A stretch of DNA of 64,000 nt from Paenibacillus sp. USDA918EY. Its GTDB lineage: Bacteria; Bacillota; Bacilli; Paenibacillales; Paenibacillaceae. Each line of letters begins with the position of its first letter. The first letter of the stretch is position 1. Below are positions 50,475-58,319 of the stretch, piece by piece. The stretch is from NCBI RefSeq assembly GCF_009870825.1, contig NZ_WTWY01000009.1:1-64000 (forward strand). Reading direction: 5' to 3'. A program made the translations under genes and the position numbers. Below the pieces are notes generated by a model. That model worked only from the letters and a program-made list of their open reading frames with translations, made no database searches and was not told where the DNA came from.

Positions 50475-51509
50475 TTATTTATACCGCTTCGACAGCATCT
50501 CGGTCAGGTCCTTGGACAAAATGCCGAGCAGGCCGATCACCTTGGCGTATTCCATCCGCGTCGGTCCCAATATGCCGATCGTTCCGAGCGCTTCGCCTTC
50601 CAGGGAATAGGTGGCGGTAATCAGGCTGCAGTTGGCAAACGCCTCATGGTCGTTTTCGGTGCCGATCCGAACCTGGATTCCGGCCGCCCCCTGCATCGAC
50701 GCCATCATTTTTGTCAGCGTAGGCGTTTCTTCAAGCAGGTCCAGAATGTCCTTGACTTTCTCGACGTCTTTGAATTCAGGCTGCGTGAGCATATTCGTCG
50801 CGCCGCTCAAATACACGCGCTGATCGGAATCTTCCTCCACGAATATGTTGTCCAGGATGCCCATAATCTCCTCGAAATTGGTCAAATGGCGCTGCATTTC
50901 CTGGCCAAGCTCGCGGTAGAGTCTCGCTTTCAGCTTGTAAAGCGGCACATTCACCAGTTTGCTGTTCAGCAGGTTGACGACTTTTTCCATTTCGGACACG
51001 GAAACGCCGGGCGGCACGGTGACCGTCTTGCTTTCAACCTGACCCGTGCTTGTGACGATGATCGCCACCGCGGTCGTTTCGTTTAACGACAGCAGCTGAA
51101 AATGGCGCAATGACGTATGAAAAACTTCCGGCCCAAGCAGGATGGAAGTGTAGTTGGTGATATTGGAAAGGATCATCGCCGCATGCTGGATGACCTGTTC
51201 CGTAGCATTCAGCTTCTCCGCGAAAAAAGCGCGCAGCGTGCGCATCTCGACGGAAAGATTTTGATACTTCGGATCCAGATGGTCCACGTAATATCGATAA
51301 CCTTTGTGAGAAGGGATGCGTCCGGCCGATGTATGCGGCTGCTCCAGAAAGCCCAGCTCCTCCAAATCGGCCATTTCGTTCCGAATGGTCGCAGGACTGA
51401 AGCCGACATCTCCCCGTTTCGATATGCTGCGCGAGCCGACGGGTTCCGCCGAACGGATGTAATCGTCCACGATGGCATTCAGAATTAATCGTTGGCGTTC
51501 GGTAAGCAT
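50475..51509 (-). CDS. hrcA: Heat-inducible transcriptional repressor HrcA
   Basis: Repressor that binds CIRCE and shuts off class I heat-shock genes, with GroEL as the known activity partner in B. subtilis. The 344-residue protein begins MLTERQRLILNAIVDDYIRS with a winged-helix (ISKRGDVGFSPATIRNEMAD) and QPHTSAGRIPSHKGYRYYVD. The rest is the GAF-like dimerisation domain. The ATG at 51509 has GGGAGGGG seven bases upstream; an in-frame start at 51563 would lie inside CIRCE and is excluded. It is the first gene of the operon and so autoregulates. Confidence 0.97.
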   Translation of the reverse strand: MLTERQRLILNAIVDDYIRSAEPVGSRSISKRGDVGFSPATIRNEMADLEELGFLEQPHTSAGRIPSHKGYRYYVDHLDPKYQNLSVEMRTLRAFFAEKLNATEQVIQHAAMILSNITNYTSILLGPEVFHTSLRHFQLLSLNETTAVAIIVTSTGQVESKTVTVPPGVSVSEMEKVVNLLNSKLVNVPLYKLKARLYRELGQEMQRHLTNFEEIMGILDNIFVEEDSDQRVYLSGATNMLTQPEFKDVEKVKDILDLLEETPTLTKMMASMQGAAGIQVRIGTENDHEAFANCSLITATYSLEGEALGTIGILGPTRMEYAKVIGLLGILSKDLTEMLSKRYK

Positions 51510-51546
51510 GTCTTCCCCTCCCTTTGGTCGTTGTAATTTTGCTTCG

Positions 51547-51573
51547 TTAGCACTCGACTCCAATGAGTGCTAA
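51547..51573 (-). promoter_or_regulatory. CIRCE operator
   Basis: Perfect consensus TTAGCACTC-N9-GAGTGCTAA, arms at 51547-51555 and 51565-51573. It lies just downstream of the promoter, in the leader of hrcA, and should place the whole five-gene operon under HrcA. Confidence 0.97.
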
Positions 51574-51584
51574 CCGCTAATACA

Positions 51585-51614
51585 AAAATACCAAACTGAC
51601 CTGAGCATTGTCAA
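51585..51614 (-). promoter_or_regulatory. Sigma-A promoter of the hrcA operon
   Basis: The minus strand has consensus TTGACA (51609-51614), 18 bases, then TATTTT (51585-51590). Transcription would start near the edge of CIRCE. Confidence 0.7.
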
Positions 51615-51673
51615 GTCAGTTCGGCATGCGGGATAGAATCTGTGCGGGTATCCCCGCCCGGTTGTTTTTTCGT

Positions 51674-53329
51674 TTATTTTTGGGTCAGCGCCATCTCCAC
51701 ATCCCGGCCCGGATCGCTGTATCTATAGATCCCCGGATTGATTTCGAGCGTATGGCTCATATTGAAATCGGGATATCTCTCAATGTTTTTGCCAAGCGCG
51801 CCCGGGCCCCTCGGAGCGTATTCCGGATAGACGTCTTCGCCGTCGACGCGGAGCATCGATTGGCCGATGCCTTTGACGGGTCCGGAAACGGGCTCCGATT
51901 CGACGACCAGATCTTTTCCATCCATATAATAGGTAAACCGGACTTGGGATGATTCGAGGTTCATCTCGGCCGTTTGCTTTTCCGCCGTCGGCCGGTGCAG
52001 CGCCAGCCAGTTTGCCGAGGTGTCCCGTTTCATGACGACGGCCTGCTTCAATATGAGCTTCATCGGAACGCCGGACCAATCCTTATACCACTCGGGCGAC
52101 TCGAAGGCATACGCTTTCCGGTATTTTGCAGGGTCATCCCCTTTGATCGTGTAGGAGCCTTTGATTTCCTGGTCCCCGATTTGCAGCCGCACGTCGTCGT
52201 AGTTGACTTCGAACCATTTGCCGCGCTCCTGCGGCGTTTCCTCGTTGATGCCGGCGATAATTTCGAGCGGGGTGACCGTCAACCGGTCAAGCGACTTGCG
52301 GGCTTTCTCCCGGAATTCGCCGCTCGTCTGCAGCGGCCGCGAATAGATCGCTTCGCCAGCCTTTTTGCCGTCCGTCTGAAAATGGAACGACCAGGAGCCC
52401 TCGATCCGTTTCGATTCTTTCAAATAATTGAAACGAATGTCGGCGTTTTCCCAATCTTTTGCCGCCATCCGCGGGAACACCTGTTCCATCGGGATGCCTT
52501 CGCCTTCGGGCGGGAGCTGCGTGACGGACCCGCGGACCGTTTGACCTCCGTACGTTACGGTCAGATGCGGGTCGCCGCTGCCGCCGTCTTTCGCCTCAGC
52601 GGCGTTGACGTTATAACGGACGCTCAGCCCCTCCGAGGAACCGACGACCGACTTGATATTCAGGGAAGGATACCGCGTTTCCCCCGTTTTGATTTCGGTT
52701 CCCACGGCAGGCTTTTGCTTCAGCGGAACGGCCTCGGATTTGTAATAAACAAGGTTCCCTGCTTCAAGCGTGTATGTTTTTTTGCCGTCCTTCAGCGTGT
52801 CCTTCGTCTCGTAAATGCCGAGCAGCTTGCCGCTCGCCCCGTCATATTGCAAATATCCGCTCAGCGGTTCCTCATGGCCTGCCTTATCTTTAATGGCCAT
52901 ATGCTCCAATACGACCACATCATATTCTTCCGGCTTCATGCCCGCGTCCACCGCAACCAGCAGCTTCATTCGTTCGCCGTCGGTGACGACCCCTTTCAAG
53001 CTCATGGTGACGCCGTTGCTGCTTGCGTCAAGATCATAACGCTGCCCGATTCCGTTATCCAGCGCACGGGTCACGCTTTTGCCGCCGTATAGATGATCCC
53101 AGTTCAGCGTTACGCCCGCAAAGGCGGGGACTGCAGCGACCATAAAACACGAAAATACAATCGCGGCGGGGATGTATTTTTTTCTCGACCTTGGCGCAGC
53201 TTCGGTTGGCACGACTCCCGCCTTACGCTCCGCCACTTCGCGTTCGATCCGCGACCACATCCGGTCAAAATCCGGCCGCTCACAGGCTTGAACGTTCTCC
53301 CGAACTTCGTTTTCAAAATACCGACTCAT
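51674..53329 (-). CDS. DUF4179-type membrane-anchored anti-sigma factor
   Basis: A 551-residue protein. Residues 1-45 form a short cytoplasmic part able to bind a sigma factor (VQACERPDFDRMWSRIEREV). Residues about 50-72 (KYIPAAIVFSCFMVAAVPAFAG) are one membrane segment. The long outer part starts with the DUF4179 region (ALDNGIGQRYDLDASSNGVT) and contains repeated beta-rich stretches, TM-anchored and probably sensing an envelope signal. It overlaps the ECF gene by 17 bases with AAGGAG ahead of its ATG, so the pair is coupled. The signal it reads is unknown. Together they interrupt the usual hemW-hrcA adjacency. Confidence 0.85.
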   Translation of the reverse strand: MSRYFENEVRENVQACERPDFDRMWSRIEREVAERKAGVVPTEAAPRSRKKYIPAAIVFSCFMVAAVPAFAGVTLNWDHLYGGKSVTRALDNGIGQRYDLDASSNGVTMSLKGVVTDGERMKLLVAVDAGMKPEEYDVVVLEHMAIKDKAGHEEPLSGYLQYDGASGKLLGIYETKDTLKDGKKTYTLEAGNLVYYKSEAVPLKQKPAVGTEIKTGETRYPSLNIKSVVGSSEGLSVRYNVNAAEAKDGGSGDPHLTVTYGGQTVRGSVTQLPPEGEGIPMEQVFPRMAAKDWENADIRFNYLKESKRIEGSWSFHFQTDGKKAGEAIYSRPLQTSGEFREKARKSLDRLTVTPLEIIAGINEETPQERGKWFEVNYDDVRLQIGDQEIKGSYTIKGDDPAKYRKAYAFESPEWYKDWSGVPMKLILKQAVVMKRDTSANWLALHRPTAEKQTAEMNLESSQVRFTYYMDGKDLVVESEPVSGPVKGIGQSMLRVDGEDVYPEYAPRGPGALGKNIERYPDFNMSHTLEINPGIYRYSDPGRDVEMALTQK

Positions 53330-53831
53330 TTCCGATCATCTCCTTTTCCTGAAATGCCGCCATTTGCTGGAGCAGCTTGATTCCCCGGTTCAACCTCGAT
53401 TTGACCGTTCCTTCCGGAATCCCGAGAACGCCTGCGATTTCCGGCACCGTCATATCGTTGGCATAACGCAGGGTGACGGCCAGCCGGATTTTGTCCGGAA
53501 GCTTGCCGTACATGCGGTCGAATTCCGCTTTGATTTCATGCCGGTCGGCGCTTTCCTCCACGGGGTTGCCCAACCTTGGACGAGCGAGCAAATAAGCCCG
53601 CAGCTCTTTGGCCCATCCGTTTTTGCGCCTTCTGAGCACGCTGTTGCATTCATTGGACGCGATTCGCAGCAGCCACGACTTCAAATCCCGCACCTGCGAC
53701 CGGTCGGCCAGCAAAGCTTTTACGAACACCTCCTGGCAGAGGTCCTCGGCGTCGGACGGGTTTTGCATCATGTAGCGGCAGAGCCTGTAAACCTGTTCCT
53801 TATACGTCTCAAAAAGCTCGCGGTCATTCAA
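53313..53831 (-). CDS. ECF-family RNA polymerase sigma factor
   Basis: A 172-residue ECF sigma factor. Region 2 is seen in DRELFETYKEQVYRLCRYMM and PSDAEDLCQEVFVKALLADR, then the region 2.4 stretch DLKSWLLRIASNECNSVLRR, and region 4 has LRYANDMTVPEIAGVLGIPE followed by GTVKSRLNRGIKLLQQ. I chose the TTG at 53831, with AAGGAGGTG six bases upstream; longer in-frame starts are not supported. The downstream overlapping gene is a likely anti-sigma factor of the DUF4179 type. Its target promoters are not known; a possible autoregulatory site lies at 53864-53892. Confidence 0.9.
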   Translation of the reverse strand: MNDRELFETYKEQVYRLCRYMMQNPSDAEDLCQEVFVKALLADRSQVRDLKSWLLRIASNECNSVLRRRKNGWAKELRAYLLARPRLGNPVEESADRHEIKAEFDRMYGKLPDKIRLAVTLRYANDMTVPEIAGVLGIPEGTVKSRLNRGIKLLQQMAAFQEKEMIGNESVF

Positions 53832-53863
53832 TCTTGGCACCTCCTTCATGCGTGTTTCGACTA

Positions 53864-53892
53864 TATGACCGTTAACGCGGGCAAACCGTTCA
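53864..53892 (-). promoter_or_regulatory. Candidate autoregulated ECF promoter
   Basis: The minus strand shows TGAACGG (53886-53892), 15 bases and GGTCATA (53864-53870), an ECF-style -35/-10 pair about 35 bases before the TTG start. The match is to the general style only. Confidence 0.3.
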
Positions 53893-54007
53893 TTTTCCAA
53901 ACTGAAAATAAATGTATTGGTGATAAGTGAATAAAAAACCGCTTCCCTGCCATCATCATACATGACTCCCCTCGGAAAAGGGCAAGAAAAAAGCCGTTGT
54001 TTAACGC

Positions 54008-54054
54008 AAAAAACCACTTTCAATCAGCCGAACATCCGGTTGATATGAAAGTGG
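54008..54054 (-). terminator. Terminator of the GNAT gene
   Basis: The minus strand has AACCACTTTCATATCA ... TGATTGAAAGTGGTT with a long stem, followed by TTTTTGCG, 19 bases after the stop codon. Confidence 0.88.
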
Positions 54055-54072
54055 TTGATGATCAAGTCTCGT

Positions 54073-54546
54073 TTAAGATTCATCCAGCATCTTCAGCACG
54101 GCGATTTCGTCGCAGCAGGACTGCTTGCTGCAGTTGACGCAATCGGTCCATACCTTTTCGGGGAAAATTTCTTTTTCCACGACGGAAAAGCCGTTTTTCA
54201 CGAAAAAGGATACCTCGTACGTTAACGCCATAATTTTCGGAATGCCCTGCCGTCTGGCTTCCTCCGTCAGCTTGTTTACGATCATCGAACCGATGCCGAG
54301 ACCTTTATGCCCGTCCATGATCCCCAAAGAGCGGATTTCGACCAGGTCGTTTCCGAGGCGGCAAAGCGAGCCGCAGCCGATGACGGCGCCGTCCGCTTCC
54401 GCAACGACAAACTGATCGATCTGCTTCTCCAGCACCTTGCGGGAGCGGGGGAGCATGATCCCTTTTTTCGCATATCCATCGATCATCTGAAAAAGCGGCT
54501 CGACATCCTCCGGGACCGCAACTCTGCATGTGACTACAGCCGGCAT
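54073..54546 (-). CDS. GNAT N-acetyltransferase, ArgA-like short form
   Basis: A 157-residue acetyltransferase. The acetyl-CoA loop motif is seen as IMDGHKGLGIGSMIVNKLTE. The C-terminal signature FPEKVWTDCVNCSKQSCCDE matches short ArgA-type N-acetylglutamate synthase-like proteins (Cys-rich end with PExVWxDCxxC). The substrate is therefore perhaps glutamate, but this is only a family-based guess. The ATG at 54546 has GGAGGAGAAG nine bases upstream; an extension to 54609 is unsupported. The gene is free-standing between hemW and the ECF sigma gene, with its own terminator. Confidence 0.82.
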   Translation of the reverse strand: MPAVVTCRVAVPEDVEPLFQMIDGYAKKGIMLPRSRKVLEKQIDQFVVAEADGAVIGCGSLCRLGNDLVEIRSLGIMDGHKGLGIGSMIVNKLTEEARRQGIPKIMALTYEVSFFVKNGFSVVEKEIFPEKVWTDCVNCSKQSCCDEIAVLKMLDES

Positions 54547-54672
54547 CCTACTTCTCCTCCTATTCGAGGATGAAGCAAACCAGGTTATTGCCCGGGGAAT
54601 TTTGCGCATCCTCTACACGTCGCTGTTTTATAATATGAATAAATATACAACATTGCGTATAGAAGTGCAAGC

Positions 54673-55875
54673 CTATTCTTTGACCGTCAAATAGCCGATA
54701 AATTCGCCGAAAACGTCGTTTCCGAACAAGAGGCCTTTTTCGCTGAGGCGGTATCCCGCCTCCGTCGGCTCCAGCAGCCCCGCGTTTTGCATTTTATGCA
54801 GCGGCTCCGCGAATACGTCCTCGATCCGGGCTCCGAACTGCTCCTCGAAATGGCGGTTCGACACCCCGCTCAGCACGCGCAGGCCGACCATCATGAAGTC
54901 CTCCATCGCTTCCTCGCGCGACACCTCGAACGTCTCCAGCCGCGGCAGGCCATCTTTCGTCGCTTCCGTATACGGATTGACGCCTTTAATATTCATATGG
55001 CGCTGACGCCCGACATAACCGTGGGCCCCCGCACCGAGTCCGTAATAGTCTTCGTTCAGCCAATAAGCCATGTTGTGGCGGCTGTGATAACCGGGTTTGG
55101 CAAAATTGCTGATTTCGTATTGCACGTAACCCGCTTTTTTCATCCGGTCCATGAGCAAGAGGTACATTTGGAGTTCCTCGTCTTCGCTTGGCAGCGGAAG
55201 CTGGTTCTTTTTATACATCGTATGGAAAAGCGTATTTTCCTCAACCTTCAGGCTGTAGATGGAATAATGCGGCAGCCCGAGCGCCAGCGCCTTGTCCACG
55301 CTTTCCGCCAGCATGTCCAACGTCTGGTTCGGCAAGCCGAACATGAGGTCGATCGACAAGTTTTCGAACCCCGCCTTGCGGGCGTTCTCCAGGCTTTGAT
55401 ACACGTCGTCCGTGTCGTGAATGCGCCCGATGCCCTTGAGCAGCTCGTTCTGGAACGATTGCACGCCAAAGCTGACGCGGTTGACGCCGCCTTCGCGCAT
55501 GACCGAAAGCTTTTCCAGATCCGTCGTTCCCGGGTTCGCTTCCATTGAAAATTCGATGTCTTCGGCCCAATCCGGAAAATAAGTGCGGACCGTCTTCAAA
55601 AAATATTCCATCTCGTCCGGCTTCAGCACCGTCGGGGTGCCGCCGCCCACAAAAATCGATGTGATGACGCCGGGGGGAACCTCCTTGACCGTCCGCTCCA
55701 TCTCGCGTTCAAGCCCTTGCAAATAGTCCATCACCGGCTGGTTTTTCAGCACGTAAGAGTTGAAATCGCAATAAAAGCACTTGTTCGTGCAAAAGGGAAT
55801 ATGAAGATAGACCGCCTGCGGTTTCCGGCTTTCTTGGGATCCGCTGCCCGTCGTTTGCGCTTGTACTGCTGCCAT
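54673..55875 (-). CDS. hemW: Radical SAM heme chaperone HemW
   Basis: A 400-residue radical-SAM protein. The cluster motif HIPFCTNKCFYCDF has Cys at residues 29, 33 and 36, followed by Phe where true HemN oxidases have a fourth Cys. This marks it as HemW, a heme-delivery protein, and not coproporphyrinogen oxidase. GGGTPTVL, the SAM-binding strand, and GLGAGAHGYVG with a C-terminal winged domain are also present. Homologues were often annotated hemN. It follows lepA as in B. subtilis, beyond a hairpin at 55963-55986. Confidence 0.94.
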   Translation of the reverse strand: MAAVQAQTTGSGSQESRKPQAVYLHIPFCTNKCFYCDFNSYVLKNQPVMDYLQGLEREMERTVKEVPPGVITSIFVGGGTPTVLKPDEMEYFLKTVRTYFPDWAEDIEFSMEANPGTTDLEKLSVMREGGVNRVSFGVQSFQNELLKGIGRIHDTDDVYQSLENARKAGFENLSIDLMFGLPNQTLDMLAESVDKALALGLPHYSIYSLKVEENTLFHTMYKKNQLPLPSEDEELQMYLLLMDRMKKAGYVQYEISNFAKPGYHSRHNMAYWLNEDYYGLGAGAHGYVGRQRHMNIKGVNPYTEATKDGLPRLETFEVSREEAMEDFMMVGLRVLSGVSNRHFEEQFGARIEDVFAEPLHKMQNAGLLEPTEAGYRLSEKGLLFGNDVFGEFIGYLTVKE

Positions 55876-55962
55876 GGCTCAATTCCCTCCTTCTGGTTCT
55901 TTAATGTATAAGAAAAACGTCTACGACGTTCCACGTTCTATTAGTTCTTTGTCCAACCATGC

Positions 55963-55986
55963 GAAAAGCCGCTTCAGCGGCTTTTC
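55963..55986 (-). terminator. Hairpin between lepA and hemW
   Basis: Arms GAAAAGCCGCT / AGCGGCTTTTC form an almost loop-free stem ending in TTTTCGC. It can attenuate hemW transcription. Confidence 0.65.
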
Positions 55987-55995
55987 CGTAACGGC

Positions 55996-57813
55996 TTATT
56001 TGTCGTCGATTTTCAGGACGGCCATAAACGCTTCCTGCGGCACTTCCACGGATCCGACCTGCTTCATGCGTTTTTTGCCTTCCTTTTGTTTCTCCAGCAG
56101 CTTCCGTTTCCGCGAAATGTCGCCGCCGTAACATTTGGCAAGGACGTTTTTGCGCATCGCTTTGACCGTCTCGCGGGCCACGACCTTCGTTCCGACGGAG
56201 GCCTGGATCGGCACCTCGAACATTTGGCGCGGAATGAGCTCGCGCAGCTTCTCGCAAATGATCCGTCCGCGCTGGTAAGCGCGGTCGCGGTGCACGATGA
56301 ACGACAACGCGTCCACCTGCTCGCCGTTCAGCAAAATGTCCATCTTCACAAGATTCGACTTGCGGTATCCCGACATTTCGTAGTCGAACGAAGCGTATCC
56401 TTTCGTTCCCGACTTCAGCTGGTCGAAGAAATCGTACACGATTTCCGACAGCGGAATTTCGTAGGTGATCGTCACGCGGGTCGTGTCCAAATACTCCATG
56501 TTGACAAATTCGCCGCGTTTGCCTTGGCACAGCTCCATGACCGTTCCGACGTAATCGTTCGGCACGATGATGGCCGCTTTGACGTAAGGCTCTTCGACGG
56601 AATCGATTTTGCCGACCTCCGGATAGTTGGACGGGTTATCGATCTCGACCATGTCGCCGTTTGTCAGCGTGACGCGGTAAATAACGCTCGGCGCCGTCGT
56701 AATGAGCGGAATGTTGAATTCGCGCTCGATGCGCTCCTGGATGATCTCCATATGGAGGAGTCCGAGGAAGCCGCAGCGGAAGCCGAAGCCGAGGGCGCTC
56801 GAGGTTTCCGGCTCGAAGCTGAGCGATGCGTCGTTCAGCTGCAGCTTCTCCAGCGCTTCGCGCAAATCGTTGTATTCCGACGTTTCGATCGGATACAGGC
56901 CGCAATAAACCATCGGATTGATTTTGCGGTAGCCCGGCAGCGGTTCCGGCGTCGGGTTTTTCGCGTCCGTGACGGTATCGCCGACCCGGGTATCCCCGAC
57001 ATGCTTGATGCCCGCCACGATGAAGCCGACGTCCCCGACCTTCAGTTCGTCCACGATCGTCATCCGCGGCTTGAACGCCCCGACTTCGATGACCTCAAAC
57101 GATTTGCCCGTCGCCATCATTTTGATTTTCGAGCCCGTCTTAATGCTGCCGTTCACGACACGCACATACACGATAACACCTTTATAAGGATCGTAATGCG
57201 AGTCGAAAATGAGAGCTTTCAGCGGCTCGTCCGCTTCTCCGGACGGAGGCGGAACCTGCTTGACGATCTGTTCCAAAATTTCTTTGATCCCGATCCCTGC
57301 TTTGGCCGAAGCGAGCACCGCTTCGCTGGCGTCCAGACCGATGACGTCCTCGATCTCCTGCTTGACCCGATCCGGGTCGGCGCTAGGCAGGTCGATTTTG
57401 TTGATGACCGGAATGATCTCCAGATTGTTGTCCAAAGCCAAATACACGTTGGCCAGCGTCTGGGCTTCGATCCCCTGCGCGGCGTCCACGACGAGGAGCG
57501 CGCCTTCGCAAGCGGCGAGGCTTCGCGATACCTCGTAGGTGAAATCGACGTGTCCCGGCGTATCGATCAGATTAAGCAGATACTCTTGGCCGTCGTCCGC
57601 CTTGTAAGCAAGATTGACGGCCTGCAGCTTGATCGTAATGCCGCGTTCGCGTTCCAGATCCATCTGATCGAGCACCTGTTCCTGCATTTCACGGGAAGTG
57701 AGCGCGCCGGTATATTCCAAAATCCGGTCGGCGAGCGTCGATTTGCCGTGGTCTATATGTGCAATGATGCAGAAATTCCGAATATTTTTTTGCCTTGCTT
57801 GTACGTCTGACAT
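55996..57813 (-). CDS. lepA: Elongation factor 4 (LepA)
   Basis: Ribosome-associated GTPase, 605 residues, that back-translocates or helps initiate on the ribosome. The G domain has AHIDHGKSTLADRI near residue 18, LIDTPGHVDFTYEVSRSLAA and VINKIDLPSADP. EF-G-like domains II, III and V follow, and the LepA-specific C-terminal domain ends NVLAKCYGGDISRKRKLLEK, the hallmark of the family. Length fits. It follows yqxA by 86 bases in the gpr-spoIIP-yqxA-lepA-hemW order of B. subtilis. Confidence 0.97.
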   Translation of the reverse strand: MSDVQARQKNIRNFCIIAHIDHGKSTLADRILEYTGALTSREMQEQVLDQMDLERERGITIKLQAVNLAYKADDGQEYLLNLIDTPGHVDFTYEVSRSLAACEGALLVVDAAQGIEAQTLANVYLALDNNLEIIPVINKIDLPSADPDRVKQEIEDVIGLDASEAVLASAKAGIGIKEILEQIVKQVPPPSGEADEPLKALIFDSHYDPYKGVIVYVRVVNGSIKTGSKIKMMATGKSFEVIEVGAFKPRMTIVDELKVGDVGFIVAGIKHVGDTRVGDTVTDAKNPTPEPLPGYRKINPMVYCGLYPIETSEYNDLREALEKLQLNDASLSFEPETSSALGFGFRCGFLGLLHMEIIQERIEREFNIPLITTAPSVIYRVTLTNGDMVEIDNPSNYPEVGKIDSVEEPYVKAAIIVPNDYVGTVMELCQGKRGEFVNMEYLDTTRVTITYEIPLSEIVYDFFDQLKSGTKGYASFDYEMSGYRKSNLVKMDILLNGEQVDALSFIVHRDRAYQRGRIICEKLRELIPRQMFEVPIQASVGTKVVARETVKAMRKNVLAKCYGGDISRKRKLLEKQKEGKKRMKQVGSVEVPQEAFMAVLKIDDK

Positions 57814-57899
57814 GCCCTACCCCCAAAACAGCCTGATGTGTCAATCAATTTATTATAGCAGTTGAAATAAAGGCGGGCAATCCCACTTGCGACCGCAAG

Positions 57900-58283
57900 T
57901 CATTCGGTAATGGAATCGAACATGGAAACGACCAGCCGGATGCCTTTTTGCGAAAGATTTTGCAGCAGCCCGGCGGTTTTGTCCGCCAGAACGTCCACCG
58001 TCGGCTTCCCGGTTTCCGGCGACAAAATTTGCTCCGGCGTCAGGTTGCGGGTACCCTTGACCTCGACCTGCTCGGGTTCTTTTTCCTCGACCTTGAAACG
58101 GTTCGAGCTTTTTGGCGCGGGGGCTTGTCCCTTGCCGGCGGCCGCGGCTTGGCTGCTGGCGTATGCCGGGCTTGTTCCTGTGTCCGGCTGGGACCCTCCG
58201 GAGCTTGCAAGCTGCATGCCGATCAGTACGCCGATGCCGGCCCAAACCCCTACCATCCAAATTCTTTTCGTCCATTTCGACAT
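57900..58283 (-). CDS. yqxA: YqxA (DUF3679-like) membrane protein
   Basis: A 127-residue protein with an N-terminal membrane segment (IWMVGVWAGIGVLIGMQLAS, residues 8-27). The GVLIGMQ motif is the best match to B. subtilis YqxA. The outer part has an Ala/Ser/Gln linker, then KGTRNLTPEQILSPETGKPT and a helical end, DKTAGLLQNLSQKGIRLVVS. It is encoded between spoIIP and lepA, where yqxA lies in B. subtilis. No function is known. Confidence 0.75.
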   Translation of the reverse strand: MSKWTKRIWMVGVWAGIGVLIGMQLASSGGSQPDTGTSPAYASSQAAAAGKGQAPAPKSSNRFKVEEKEPEQVEVKGTRNLTPEQILSPETGKPTVDVLADKTAGLLQNLSQKGIRLVVSMFDSITE

Positions 58284-58319
58284 GACCGCTTCCTCCTTCG
58301 TCCATACCGTAAATTCGAC

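Noticed and set aside
54673..55875. Naming this gene hemN (coproporphyrinogen oxidase)
   Set aside because: The fourth Cys of the HemN CxxxCxxCxC motif is absent (CDF instead), so HemW is the right family.
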